DNA from: Albimonas sp036154955
Lineage (GTDB): Bacteria > Pseudomonadota > Alphaproteobacteria > Rhodobacterales > Rhodobacteraceae
Assembly: GCA_036154955.1 (NCBI GenBank)
Contig: JAYZWL010000157.1
Span: 1 to 47,971 of the forward strand
Length of the DNA: 47,971 nt
Direction: 5' to 3'
In this document: piece by piece, positions 16,570 to 24,582 of the stretch
How positions within the stretch are numbered: position 1 is the stretch's first letter
Layout of the letters: the number at the start of each line of letters is the position of its first letter
Program-made: the position numbers and the translations under genes
Notes under the pieces: generated by a model
What the model was told of the DNA's origin: nothing
Seen by the model: the letters and a program-made list of their open reading frames with translations, nothing else
Database searches by the model: none

Positions 16570-16672
16570 GGGTTACGTGGCGTTTGGGAACCGGCGCCGC
16601 ACGCGGGCTTGCCAGTCAGCAAATGTCTGGACAAATATGCGTTTCCAGCTTCACCCTGTCCGGAGAACCGCC

Positions 16673-17071
16673 ATGCCCATGCCCGCCCTCGCCGGCTTCG
16701 ATCACCTGATGCTGGTGGTCGCCGACCCCGAGGCCTCGGTCGCGTTCTACCGGCGCGTGCTGGGCGCGCAGCCGGTGACCATCGCCACCAAGATGGGGCC
16801 GCGGTATCAGCTCGACCTGCCGGGCGTGCGGCTCTCGGTGCAGCCGGTGGAGCCGGGGGCGGATCGGGCGGTGACCCGCGCCGTGCCGGGCGCGGCGCAT
16901 TTCTGCCTGCTGACCGAGGCGCCGTTGCAGGACTGGGCCGCGCATCTGGAGGCTGAGGGCGTGGCGGTGGAGATGGGCCCCGTTCAGCGCGACGGACGCA
17001 TCGGCCTGCTGGACGTGATCTACTTCCGCGACCCCGACGACACGCTGATCGAGATCGGCCGGCTGCCCTGA
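16673..17071 (+). CDS. VOC (glyoxalase/bleomycin-resistance fold) family protein
   Basis: 132 residues with two beta-alpha-beta-beta-beta repeats. The first opens with FDHLMLVVADPEASVAFYRRVLG (His as first metal ligand); the second contains AAHFCLLTEAPLQDWAAHLEAEGV, and IYFRDPDDTLIEIGRLP ends with the family's metal-binding Glu. The layout resembles the glyoxalase-type subgroup often annotated virulence protein / VOC protein; the reaction is unknown. The ATG at 16673 follows CGGAGAA and gives the conserved start. The frame is open upstream, but that part is an AT-rich leader with a promoter. Single gene; the next feature is a REP-like repeat. Confidence 0.8.
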   Translation: MPMPALAGFDHLMLVVADPEASVAFYRRVLGAQPVTIATKMGPRYQLDLPGVRLSVQPVEPGADRAVTRAVPGAAHFCLLTEAPLQDWAAHLEAEGVAVEMGPVQRDGRIGLLDVIYFRDPDDTLIEIGRLP

Positions 17072-17100
17072 TCCGCGCCGGCCATGCCGCCCGCGCCTGC

Positions 17101-17134
17101 CTCCCCCGCCTGCGGGGGAGGGCCGGGGAGGGGG
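17101..17134 (+). repeat. 34-bp intergenic REP-like repeat, copy 1
   Basis: CTCCCCCGC and GCGGGGGAG form a perfect 9-base inverted repeat around CT, followed by a G-rich tail (GGCCGGGGAGGGGG). Two further copies are at 18846-18879 (reverse) and 41208-41241. All are intergenic. Confidence 0.75.
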
Positions 17135-17191
17135 TTCGCCACGCGTGAGGGGTCGCCACGCGGGAGGGGGCCTGCGCCGCCGGGGCGGCGC

Positions 17192-17677
17192 TCAGCCCAG
17201 CGCGCGTTCCATGAACACGCTCGACCCGTTCTCCTCATAGGCGCCGAACGGGCCGCGGCGGGCGTAGCCGACGCGCTCATAGGCGCGGATCGCCTCGGGG
17301 CTGTCCTCGCCGGTCTCCAGCCGCATCAGGGGCAGGCCGCGGGCGCGGGCCTCGGTCTCCAGCGCGGCGATGATCGCGGCGGCGAGGCGGCGGCCGCGGG
17401 CCTCGGGGCGGGTGTACATGCGCTTCAGCTCCCCATAGCCGTCCAGCGGCGCGAAGCCGCCGCAGGCCACGGGCCGCCCGTCGAGCCAGGCCACGACGAA
17501 ATGCACGCCGGCGTCGATCAGCTCCTGCGGGGAGAAGGCGAAGCGCACCTCGGGCGGGTAGATGGAGGCGAGCTCGGCCTCCGAGCCCGCGATCAGCTCC
17601 AGCGCCTCGGGCGCGCCGGGATGGGTGGGGCGGATGTCCAGGGCCGGGGCGGCGTCGGAAACGGGGGCGTCGGTCAT
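17192..17677 (-). CDS. GNAT family N-acetyltransferase
   Basis: 161 residues. GNAT features: LDIRPTHPGAPEALELI at the first strand, GGFAPLDGYGELKRMYTRPEARGRRLAAAIIAALETEARARG (~80-122) carrying the acetyl-CoA loop and following helix, then LRLETGEDSPEAIRAYERVGYARRGPFGAY, the usual late strand-helix ending. The YGELKRMYTRPEARGR arrangement is typical of the PhnO/YedL-like GNATs that acetylate small amino compounds, but the substrate cannot be named. The ATG at 17677 is preferred. The frame runs further upstream with an unconserved Pro/Arg-rich part. Isolated between the VOC gene and cysG on the opposite strand. Confidence 0.82.
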   Translation of the reverse strand: MTDAPVSDAAPALDIRPTHPGAPEALELIAGSEAELASIYPPEVRFAFSPQELIDAGVHFVVAWLDGRPVACGGFAPLDGYGELKRMYTRPEARGRRLAAAIIAALETEARARGLPLMRLETGEDSPEAIRAYERVGYARRGPFGAYEENGSSVFMERALG

Positions 17678-17856
17678 CGGGCGGCTCCGGTCGAGGGGGA
17701 TGGCGGGCCGAGCATCGCGCCGGGCGGGGGCGGGGTCAACGCGCGCGGCCCGCGTCGGCGCGCCGCTGGCGCCGGGCGCTTCGGGGCGCATATTGAGGGG
17801 CGCGACGCCCGCCGACCCCGCCCATATCGCCCGCAGCCCGACGCGACGGAGCCCCC

Positions 17857-18816
17857 ATGCGCTATTTCCCGATGTTCCTGGACCTGCGCGACCGCCCGGT
17901 GCTGATCGCCGGCGGAGGCGAGCAGGCGGCGCAGAAGGCGCGGCTGATCCTGCGCGCGGGCCCGCGGATCGCGGTGATGGCGCCGGCGCTGGAGCCGGAG
18001 CTGGCGGCGCTGGCGGCGGAGGGGCGGGTGCGCCATGTGCCCGCGGTTTACGACGAGGCGGAGGTCGACCGCGCCGTCATCGCCTTCTGCGCCTCGGGCT
18101 GCGTGGGGGTGGACGCCTGGATCTCGGCCCGGGTGCGGGCGCGGGGCGGGGTGGTCAACGTGGTGGACAAGCCCCGGCTCTGCACCGCGATCACGCCGGC
18201 GCTGGTGGACCGGGACCCGCTGGTGGTCGCCATCGGCACCGAGGGCGTGGCCCCGGTCATGGCGCAGCGGGTCAAGACCATGGCCGAGGGCTGGCTGGAG
18301 CCGGGGCTGGGGGATTTCCTCGCCGAACTCGCCGCCCTGCGTCCGGTGATGGCGGAGACCGCGCTTTCCCCCGACCCGCGCCGCTTCTGGAACTGGATCA
18401 TGGACGGACCCCGCGCGCGCGCCGCGGCCGGGGACCTGGACGGCGCGGTGGCGGAGGTGCGGGCGGCCATCGCGGCGGGGGCCGCGCCGCAGGGCGCTTC
18501 CGAAGGCCGTCTGACCCTGATCGCGCTGCCGGCGGAGGGCGCGGACCTGCTGCCGCTGCGCGCCGTGCGCCGGTTGCAGGAGGCGGACCTTCTGGCTCAC
18601 GCGCCGGACGCGCCGGCGGCGGCGCTGGAGCTCGCCCGCCGGGACGCGGAGCGCCTCTCCGCCGCGGCCCCGCCTGCGGCGGAGATCGCTGCGCGCGTCG
18701 CGGGAGGCGAGGCGGTGGCGGCGCTGATCCCGCCGGCGGGGTGGGACGCGGCCGTCGCCGCCATGCGGGCGGAGGGGATGTCGCCGGAACTGCTGTTCGC
18801 GGGGCGCGCCGTCTGA
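17857..18816 (+). CDS. cysG: Siroheme synthase N-terminal module with a vestigial methyltransferase domain
   Basis: 319 residues. Residues 1 to about 215 are a complete precorrin-2 dehydrogenase / ferrochelatase module as in CysG and Met8: MRYFPMFLDLRDRPVLIAGGGEQAAQKARLIL (Rossmann motif), VVNVVDKPRLCTAITPALVDRDPLVVAIGTEGVAPVMAQRVK. The last ~100 residues still align with the beginning of uroporphyrinogen-III methyltransferase (DLLPLRAVRRLQEADLL, LELARRDAERL). The SAM loop GAGPGD is replaced by LPAEG, the GGDPF region is replaced by IPPAGW, and everything after is missing. The protein should oxidise precorrin-2 and insert iron, but methylate nothing. E. coli CysG is about 457 residues. A separate SUMT must act elsewhere. 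No cys or nir genes follow it. Confidence 0.82.
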   Translation: MRYFPMFLDLRDRPVLIAGGGEQAAQKARLILRAGPRIAVMAPALEPELAALAAEGRVRHVPAVYDEAEVDRAVIAFCASGCVGVDAWISARVRARGGVVNVVDKPRLCTAITPALVDRDPLVVAIGTEGVAPVMAQRVKTMAEGWLEPGLGDFLAELAALRPVMAETALSPDPRRFWNWIMDGPRARAAAGDLDGAVAEVRAAIAAGAAPQGASEGRLTLIALPAEGADLLPLRAVRRLQEADLLAHAPDAPAAALELARRDAERLSAAAPPAAEIAARVAGGEAVAALIPPAGWDAAVAAMRAEGMSPELLFAGRAV

Positions 18817-18845
18817 GGGGGATTGCGGCCCCTCCCGCGCGCCGG

Positions 18846-18879
18846 CCCCCACCCCGGCCCTCCCCCGCACGCGGGGGAG
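18846..18879 (-). repeat. 34-bp intergenic REP-like repeat, copy 2 (reverse)
   Basis: Reverse complement of the same design: CTCCCCCGC-GT-GCGGGGGAG then GGCCGGGGTGGGGG on the minus strand. It differs from copy 1 at the two centre bases and one tail base only. Lies just after cysG in a 348-base gap otherwise holding paired hairpins (19066-19107). Confidence 0.75.
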
Positions 18880-19065
18880 GGGGGCGCCCGGCCGCGCCGT
18901 CGCCGCGATCCGGATCCGGTTCTGAAACCCCGCCATGCGCGCCGCCGGTCCCGCGCGCCGCGGGCGCGCGCTCGCCACCAGCGGACGGGGCGTCGCGGCG
19001 CCCGGCGCGGGGCGATCACGCCGACGCTCCCGGCGTTCACGCCGGCCCGGCCGAAATCTCCCGAA

Positions 19066-19107
19066 GTCTCACCATTGGGTGAGACGGCGAAACAAGCCGT
19101 CTTCGCC
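19066..19107 (+). promoter_or_regulatory. Two overlapping inverted repeats before the TTC38-like gene
   Basis: GTCTCACC-ATTG-GGTGAGAC (19066-19085) is a perfect 8-base-arm palindrome. It shares its last GAC with GACGGC-N7-GCCGTC (19083-19101), and GGCGAA/TTCGCC (19086-19091/19102-19107) also pair. As RNA, the first two could not form together. They lie about 60-100 bases upstream of the ATG at 19165. They may be an operator, a leader switch or a short terminator; no long T run follows. Confidence 0.45.
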
Positions 19108-19164
19108 CGCGAAATTGCGCTTATCCACTGTCGGGACGCCTCCCAGACGCTTCCGGAGCCTCCG

Positions 19165-20544
19165 ATGACGCACGACGCCGCCGGCCTCGCCCTCACCCTC
19201 CCCGACGCCGCCGCCGCCGCGACCTGGGACGCGGCGGTGCGCGCCTTCCTGGCCCATGGCGCGGCGACGCCCGATCTGCTGGGCGCGGTGCTGGCCCGCG
19301 CGCCGGGCTTCGCGATGGGCCATGCCGCCCATGGGCTGATGATGCTGCTGCTGGCGCGGGCCGAGCTGGTCCCGGCCGCCGAAGCCGACCTCGCCGCCGC
19401 CCTCGCCGCGGCGGAGCAGGGCGGGGCGACCGCGCGGGAGCGGGCCTATGTCGAGGCGCTGGCCGAGTTCCTCGCCGGCCGCCCCTCCGCCGCCGCCGCC
19501 CGGCTGGCGCGCACGGCGCGGGCCCATCCGGGCGAGGCGCTGGCGGCCAAGCTCGCCCAGTCGATCCTGTTCGTGCTGGGCGACGCGGCCGGAATGCGGC
19601 GGACGGCGGAGGCGGCGCTCGCCCCCGAAGCCGGCCTCGGCCCTGACCATCCGCTGCACGGCTACGTGCTGGGTCAGGCCGCCTTCGCGCGGGAGGAGAC
19701 GGGCGACTATGCGGCGGCGGAGGCGGCGGGGCGCGCCGGCCTCGACCTCGCCCCCGACGACGCGTGGGGGCTGCATGCGGTGGCCCATGTCATGGACATG
19801 ACCGGGCGCGCGGCGGACGGGGTGCGGCTGCTCGCCGGCCAGTCCGCCCGCTGGGCGCATTGCAACAATTTCGGCCTGCATGTGTGGTGGCACCTGGCGC
19901 TGTTCCACCTGGACGGCGGGCGCCCGATGGCGGCGCTTCGCCTCTACGACGCCCGGATCCGCGCCACCCCCTCGGACGACTATCGCGACATCGCCAACGC
20001 CGCCTCGCTGCTGATGCGGCTGGAGCTGGAGGGGCTCGCGGTCGGCGGGAGGTGGGAGGAGCTGGGCGCGCTCGCCGCAGGACGGGTGGAGGACGGGCGG
20101 CTGGTCTTCGCCGACCTGCATTACCTGATGGCCCTGAACCGCGCGGGGCGGGAGGCGGAGGCCGCGGCGCTCACCGCCCGCATCGCCCGCGACGCCCAGG
20201 GGCTCGACCATGACCAGCACGAGGTCTGCGCGCTGGCGGGCCTCGCCGCCGCCCGCGGGCTCAACGCCTTTCGCGCCGGGCGCTGGGGGGAGGCGGCGCG
20301 GGCGCTGCGCGCGGGGCTCCCGCAACTGTGGCGCATCGGCGGCTCCCACGCCCAGCGCGACGTGATCGAGCGCATCGCCATCGAAGCCGCGCTGCGCGCC
20401 GGCGAGGTGGCCTGCGCCGCCGCCATGCTGGACGACCGACAGGCCCGCCGCGGCGGGGCCGAGGACGGCTATTCCGCCCACCGGCGCGAGGCGCTGGAGG
20501 TCCGTCGCGCCGAACTCGCCGCGCTGGCCATGGCCGCCGAATGA
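19165..20544 (+). CDS. Tetratricopeptide-repeat protein, TTC38-like
   Basis: 459 residues, all-helical, close in length and order to the TTC38-like family found from bacteria to vertebrates. Typical segments: FAMGHAAHGLMMLLLAR, ARERAYVEALAEFLAGRPSAAAARLARTARAHP (repeat), DHPLHGYVLGQAAFAREETGDYAAAEAAGRAGLDLAPDDAWGLHAVAHVMDMTGRAADGVRLL, the strongly conserved HCNNFGLHVWWHLALFHLDGGR (~233-254), and ALRLYDARIRATPSDDYRDIANAASLLMRLELEG. Function unknown; the His-rich conserved centre suggests more than a scaffold. The ATG at 19165 is in frame with upstream open sequence but begins the conserved part and follows the hairpin leader. Its stop overlaps the opgC start (ATGA), so the two are translationally coupled. 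Confidence 0.8.
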   Translation: MTHDAAGLALTLPDAAAAATWDAAVRAFLAHGAATPDLLGAVLARAPGFAMGHAAHGLMMLLLARAELVPAAEADLAAALAAAEQGGATARERAYVEALAEFLAGRPSAAAARLARTARAHPGEALAAKLAQSILFVLGDAAGMRRTAEAALAPEAGLGPDHPLHGYVLGQAAFAREETGDYAAAEAAGRAGLDLAPDDAWGLHAVAHVMDMTGRAADGVRLLAGQSARWAHCNNFGLHVWWHLALFHLDGGRPMAALRLYDARIRATPSDDYRDIANAASLLMRLELEGLAVGGRWEELGALAAGRVEDGRLVFADLHYLMALNRAGREAEAAALTARIARDAQGLDHDQHEVCALAGLAAARGLNAFRAGRWGEAARALRAGLPQLWRIGGSHAQRDVIERIAIEAALRAGEVACAAAMLDDRQARRGGAEDGYSAHRREALEVRRAELAALAMAAE

Positions 20545-22109
20545 CCGGGCCGCGCGTAACGCCTCCCGCCGCCGGTCCCGCGGTCCCGCCGGCGAAGAAG
20601 CCGCGGGACATGCGGCTGGATTTCTTCCGCGGGCTGGCGATGTTCATCATCCTTCTGGCCCATGTGCCGTTCGACAGCTGGGCGCTGTGGATCCCCGCGC
20701 GCTTCGGCTTTTCCGACGCCACCGAGATCTTCGTGTTCTGCTCGGGCCTCGCCTCCTCGCTCGCCTTCGGCGCGGCGTTCCGCGACCATGGCTGGCCGAT
20801 GGGAACGGCGCGGATCGCGCATCGGGTCTGGCAGGTGTGGTGGGCGCATATCGGGCTGGTGCTGACGGTCTGCGCGCTGCTCTTCGCCATCGACGCCGGC
20901 GGCTGGGGCGACCCGGAGATCCGCTACATCGCCCGCATCCCGGTCGTGCCGCTGTTCGAGAACACCGGCGAGGCGCTGCTGGGCCTGCTGACCCTGCGCT
21001 GGGTCCCGAATTTCTTCGACATCCTGCCGATGTATCTGGTGATCCTCGCCATGGTCCCGCTGGTCATGGCCGCATTCCGGCTGGCGGGGCGGGCGGGGGC
21101 TCTGGGGCTGGTGGCGGCGGTGTGGCTGGCGGCGCAGGTCAACCTGCTCGACCTGCCCTCTCGGCCCTGGGCGCCGGAGATCCCGTGGTTCTTCAACCCC
21201 TTCGGCTGGCAGCTGGTGTTCTTCACCGGCTTCGCTTTCGGGATGCGCTGGGTTCCGGCGCCGCCGGTCTCGCGCCGCCTGATCCGGCTGGCGGCGGCGG
21301 TCCTCGTCGTCTCCGTCCCCTTCGCGTGGTTCCGCATCCATGACGGGCTGTGGCTGCCGGACGACTGGTGGCTTCAGGACCGCATCGCGGAGGCGCGCAT
21401 GGCGACCGAGGTCCTGTGGCGCAAGTCGGAGCTGGGCGTGTTCCGCTGGCTGCATTTCCTGGCGCTGGCCTATCTGTTCTGGGTCTGGGCCGGCCCCGGC
21501 GGGGCGCGGCTGACCCGGTCGCTGCGGCTGCCCGGCGCCGCGCCCCTCGCCGTGCTGGCGGGCTGCGCCGTCGTCGCGCTCCTCACCGCGCCCTGGGCCT
21601 GGGTGGACGAGATCCGCGCCCTCGCCCCCGGTCTCGACGCCCGACTGACCGGCCTGCTGGGCGAGGGGGCGCGGGCCGCCTTCGGCTTCGACCTGTTCCT
21701 GCCGTGGGAGCGGCAGTCGCTGGTGATGGTCCTGCATCTCGCCGCCCTCGCGCCGCTGGTCTGGGCGGCGATCGGGGCGGGGGCGCGGGCTTGGGTCGCG
21801 GGGCCGGGCTGGGCGGGCTTCGTGCCGGTGGTGCGCAAGGTGGGCACGCAGTCGCTGGCGGTGTTCCTCAGCTCCATGTTCCTGGCCCAGGTCATCGGCT
21901 GGGGGCTGGACCTGACGGGCCGGGGGCTGTGGGCGACGGGGTTGTTCAACCTCGCCGGCTTCGCCGCCCTGATCGCGGTGGCCTACACGGTCGGCTGGTT
22001 CAAGTCGCAACCGTGGCGGCGGCCCGTGCCGGCCGCGACCCCCGCGCGCAGGGCGAACGCGCCGCAGGCGGTTCCGTCATGCAATTCCCCGCGTCAGGCG
22101 GCAGAATGA
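20541..22109 (+). CDS. opgC: OpgC-type membrane protein (periplasmic glucan succinylation)
   Basis: 522 residues of the OpgC / acyltransferase-3-like family. About 10-11 membrane segments are visible (e.g. FRGLAMFIILLAHV, VWWAHIGLVLTVCALLFAI, MYLVILAMVPLVMAAF, LVFFTGFAFGMRW, LAVLAGCAVVALLTAPWAW, VMVLHLAALAPLVWAAIGAG, LAVFLSSMFLAQVIGWGLDL, GFAALIAVAYTVGWF). The opening RDMRLDFFRGLAMFIILLAHVPFDSW and the DATEIFVFCSGLASSLAFG stretch are hallmark OpgC sequences. Members attach succinyl groups to osmoregulated periplasmic glucans at the inner membrane. The start overlaps the TTC38-like gene. The last ~35 residues (after WFKSQPWRR) are unconserved. The glucosyltransferase opgH lies 5 kb downstream, separated by another gene cluster. 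Confidence 0.85.
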   Translation: MTGPRVTPPAAGPAVPPAKKPRDMRLDFFRGLAMFIILLAHVPFDSWALWIPARFGFSDATEIFVFCSGLASSLAFGAAFRDHGWPMGTARIAHRVWQVWWAHIGLVLTVCALLFAIDAGGWGDPEIRYIARIPVVPLFENTGEALLGLLTLRWVPNFFDILPMYLVILAMVPLVMAAFRLAGRAGALGLVAAVWLAAQVNLLDLPSRPWAPEIPWFFNPFGWQLVFFTGFAFGMRWVPAPPVSRRLIRLAAAVLVVSVPFAWFRIHDGLWLPDDWWLQDRIAEARMATEVLWRKSELGVFRWLHFLALAYLFWVWAGPGGARLTRSLRLPGAAPLAVLAGCAVVALLTAPWAWVDEIRALAPGLDARLTGLLGEGARAAFGFDLFLPWERQSLVMVLHLAALAPLVWAAIGAGARAWVAGPGWAGFVPVVRKVGTQSLAVFLSSMFLAQVIGWGLDLTGRGLWATGLFNLAGFAALIAVAYTVGWFKSQPWRRPVPAATPARRANAPQAVPSCNSPRQAAE

Positions 22110-22329
22110 CCCCGCGCCGCCCCGCGCCCCGCCCCGCCGGCCCGATCGGTCGATTCGCTCCCAACGCCCGCCGGGGCCGGACCCGGCGCGACGCTTCGAC
22201 AGGACCCGTGAACCTCAAGCCGCATCGCCGCCACTCATGGACATCGGCGAAGCGCGCGCCAAATCACCCTCACGCCGCGGGCGCCGAGCCGTCGCCCTCC
22301 CGCCAGACCCGCCGAGGCCCCGGACCGAG

Positions 22330-23028
22330 ATGAACTACGCCCCCGCCGAAGCCCTCCTCCCCCTGATGCCCGAGCCGGGCGAGACCCGCTCCGTCGTCGT
22401 GGCGCAGCTCGGCCAGACGCTGGACGGGCGCATCGCCACCGTCACCGGGGCGTCGAAATACATCAACGGCTACCAGGCGCTGGACCACCTGCACCGGCTG
22501 CGGGCGCATGTGGACGCGGTGATCGTGGGCGTGTCGACCGTGGTCGCCGACGACCCCCGTCTGACCGTGCGGCGCGTGGACGGGCGCCATCCCGCCCGGG
22601 TGGTGATCGACCCCAACGGCCGGCTGCCCGCCTCCTGGGGCGGGCTGACCGACGGGGCCGCGCCGGTCTATGTGGTCACCCGTCCGGGCCTGACCCCGCC
22701 CGCGCCCGCCATCGCGGTGCCTGTCACGCCCGGGCCCGGCGGCTTCGCGCCGCATGACGTCATCGAGGCGCTGCGCCTGCTCGGCCTGCGCCGGGTGCTG
22801 GTGGAGGGCGGGGCGGACACGCTGGCCCGCTTCCTCGACGCCGGCGCGGTGGACCTTCTGCATGTGCTGGTCGCGCCGATGATCCTGGGATCGGGGAAGG
22901 AGGGGTTCCGCCTCGCGCCGGTGGAGAACCTCGACGAGGCGCTGCGTCCGGTCACCCGCGTCCACGCCTTCGAGGACGGGGACGTGCTGTTCACCTGCGA
23001 CCTGCGCCGGTCCTGGCGGCGGGAATGA
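22330..23028 (+). CDS. RibD C-terminal / dihydrofolate-reductase-fold reductase
   Basis: 232 residues. Family marks: VVVAQLGQTLDGRIATVTGASKYINGYQALDHLHRLRAHVDAVIVGVSTVVADDPRLTVR (~20-78), the start of RibD_C proteins with the substrate Asp in LDGRIA and the NADPH loop; HPARVVIDPNGRLP; RVLVEGGADTLARFLDAGAVDLLHVLVAPMILGSGKEG (~158-195), the second nucleotide loop and dimer strand. RibD reductases reduce the ribose side chain of a ribosylamino-pyrimidine; stand-alone homologues act on related pterin or pyrimidine intermediates. No deaminase domain is present, so this is not a complete riboflavin RibD. The ATG at 22330 is preferred over one 31 codons upstream because conservation starts there. 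It lies beside a PTPS-like / dehydrogenase / glycosyltransferase / methyltransferase set and may work with it. Confidence 0.82.
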   Translation: MNYAPAEALLPLMPEPGETRSVVVAQLGQTLDGRIATVTGASKYINGYQALDHLHRLRAHVDAVIVGVSTVVADDPRLTVRRVDGRHPARVVIDPNGRLPASWGGLTDGAAPVYVVTRPGLTPPAPAIAVPVTPGPGGFAPHDVIEALRLLGLRRVLVEGGADTLARFLDAGAVDLLHVLVAPMILGSGKEGFRLAPVENLDEALRPVTRVHAFEDGDVLFTCDLRRSWRRE

Positions 23029-23174
23029 CGCCGCGAGGTTGACAGCGGGCCGCCGACCGGCGCGATCTGGAACCCTGCCGGGCCGCGACGCGCGAACCTT
23101 TCCCACGCGCCGCGGCGCTCACCCGCAAGGGCGCGGCCTCCGCGCGCCCCAGCCACCGAGAGGGGACCCAGACC

Positions 23175-23735
23175 ATGAAGGCCGCGACCTATCCCGCGCC
23201 GCGCAAGGCGCTGCACTGGCTGGTGGCGCTGTGCGTCGCGCTGCTCGTGCCCATCGGCCTGCTGATCGAGGGCTACGAGGCCGACAAGATCGAAGCGGTC
23301 AACGCCGTGCTGGGCGAGGGCGGGTTCGATGCGATCTACGACCTGCACAAATCGCTGGGGATCACCGTGCTGGCGCTGATGGTGCTGCGGGTGGCGGCGC
23401 GGGCGATCTGGGCGGCGCCCCCCTATGCCAGGCCCCTGAGCGGAATGGAGAAGCTCGCCTCCGGCGCGGTTCACGCCCTGCTCTACATCCTGCTGATCGT
23501 CACCCCGGTCGTGGGCTGGATCGGGGTCAGCCTCTACCCGGCGCCGGTCCCGGTCTGGGGCCTGTTCGACGCGATCCTGCCCATCGCCCCGGACCGGGAG
23601 ATCTCCGAGTTCCTGCTCGGCGGCGTTCACGGTCCGCTGGGCCTGCTGATCGGCTTCTTCGCCGTGGCCCATGTCGCGGCGGCCCTGAAGCACGGCCTCG
23701 TCGACCGCGACGGGGTGCTGGGCCGGATGTTCTGA
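23175..23735 (+). CDS. Cytochrome b561 family protein
   Basis: 186 residues with four membrane segments: LHWLVALCVALLVPIGLLI, SLGITVLALMVLRVAARAIWA, ALLYILLIVTPVVGWIGVSLY and GPLGLLIGFFAVAHVAAAL. Haem-ligand-type histidines occur in RKALHWL, DLHKSLG, GAVHALL, GGVHGPLG and VAHVAAALKH. This is the bacterial di-haem b561 pattern (CybB-like), moving electrons between quinol and a periplasmic or membrane partner. A TTGACA lies upstream at 23039-23044 but no matching -10 box is evident. It follows the RibD-like gene after 146 bases and may or may not share its transcript. Any functional link to the neighbouring biosynthetic genes is only positional. Confidence 0.85.
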   Translation: MKAATYPAPRKALHWLVALCVALLVPIGLLIEGYEADKIEAVNAVLGEGGFDAIYDLHKSLGITVLALMVLRVAARAIWAAPPYARPLSGMEKLASGAVHALLYILLIVTPVVGWIGVSLYPAPVPVWGLFDAILPIAPDREISEFLLGGVHGPLGLLIGFFAVAHVAAALKHGLVDRDGVLGRMF

Positions 23736-23799
23736 GCGGCGCGGCGAGGCGGGCGCGCCCTGGGTTTGACCCGGGGCCTCCTTGAGCGGCCCGCGCGGC

Positions 23800-24582
23800 T
23801 CAGTCCGGCGGCAGGGCCAGAAGGTCCATATGCCCGATCTCCACCCGGGTTGCCCGCCGTCGCGCGCCGGCCCAGGCGAAGAGGGCGGACGGGGGCAGCG
23901 CCCCGGTCTCGGCCACCGCCTCCGCGGCCCCGGCGGCGAGTTCGGTGATCAGGGCCGCGTCGCGCGGCGCCTCCAGCCGCCAGTCCGACGGCGCCACCCG
24001 CACCCGCCAACCCCGCGCCGCCAGCCCCGAGGCCAGCGCCGCCCCCGCCCGCGGCCCCAGCGCCGGGCCGAAGCCCTTGTCGCCCTGCTGGTGGGCGTGA
24101 AAGGCGGCCAGCGCCCGCGGCTCGTGCGGGGAGGCGGGGGTCCAGCGTTCCCGACCGTCATAGGTGAGGGCCGCGTAGATCGCGGCCCGCGGCGGCGCGG
24201 CGGCGACGAAGCCGGCCAGCCACTCCGCCGACACCAGGTCGTAGAGGGCGGAGGCGGAGATCAGCGCCGGCGCCTCCCCGGGCAGCAGCGCCGCCGCGCC
24301 GCCGGGCGCGAGCGCGAGGTCCATGGCCAGCGTTCCCGCGCCGGTGCGCCGGGCGGCTTCGGCCAGCAACGCCGGGTCGCGGTCGATCAGCGTCCAGCGC
24401 GCGCCGGGCAGGCGGGAGGCCAGCGCCCGATGGTTCGACCCCGTGCCGCAGCCCAGGTCCAGCGCCTCCACCGGACGGTCCTGCGCCCGGACCCAGTCGG
24501 TCAGGGCCGCGACCAGGCCCCGGTCGCGGGCGGCGGCGTCGGCGGCTTCGCGCAGGGCGAGCCAGGCGCTCGAAAAACTCAT
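23800..24582 (-). CDS. Class I SAM-dependent methyltransferase
   Basis: 260 residues. Motif I is VEALDLGCGTGSNHRALASRLPGARWTLIDRDPALLAEAARR (~39-81) with the SAM-binding glycine loop and the acidic residue at the end of strand 2. ALISASALYDLVSAEWLAGFV is the post-I / motif II region with a Ser-Ala-Leu-Tyr-Asp-Leu pattern. AFHAHQQGDKGFGPALGPRAGAALASGLAARGWRVRVAPSDWRLEA is characteristic of a subgroup found next to the PTPS-like and GT4 genes in alphaproteobacteria. The substrate is unknown. It starts inside the stop of the glycosyltransferase gene (ATGA) and is last in the run PTPS-like, GT4, MT; this coupling suggests it methylates the product of those enzymes. Confidence 0.83.
   Translation of the reverse strand: MSFSSAWLALREAADAAARDRGLVAALTDWVRAQDRPVEALDLGCGTGSNHRALASRLPGARWTLIDRDPALLAEAARRTGAGTLAMDLALAPGGAAALLPGEAPALISASALYDLVSAEWLAGFVAAAPPRAAIYAALTYDGRERWTPASPHEPRALAAFHAHQQGDKGFGPALGPRAGAALASGLAARGWRVRVAPSDWRLEAPRDAALITELAAGAAEAVAETGALPPSALFAWAGARRRATRVEIGHMDLLALPPD

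Noticed and set aside
22110..22329. FMN riboswitch before the RibD-like gene
   Set aside because: None of the conserved FMN-element helices or sequence blocks were seen; the gap is ordinary GC-rich sequence.
23039..23044. Cytochrome b561 promoter from a perfect TTGACA
   Set aside because: No acceptable -10 box follows at 16-19 bases, so it is only mentioned in the gene entry.
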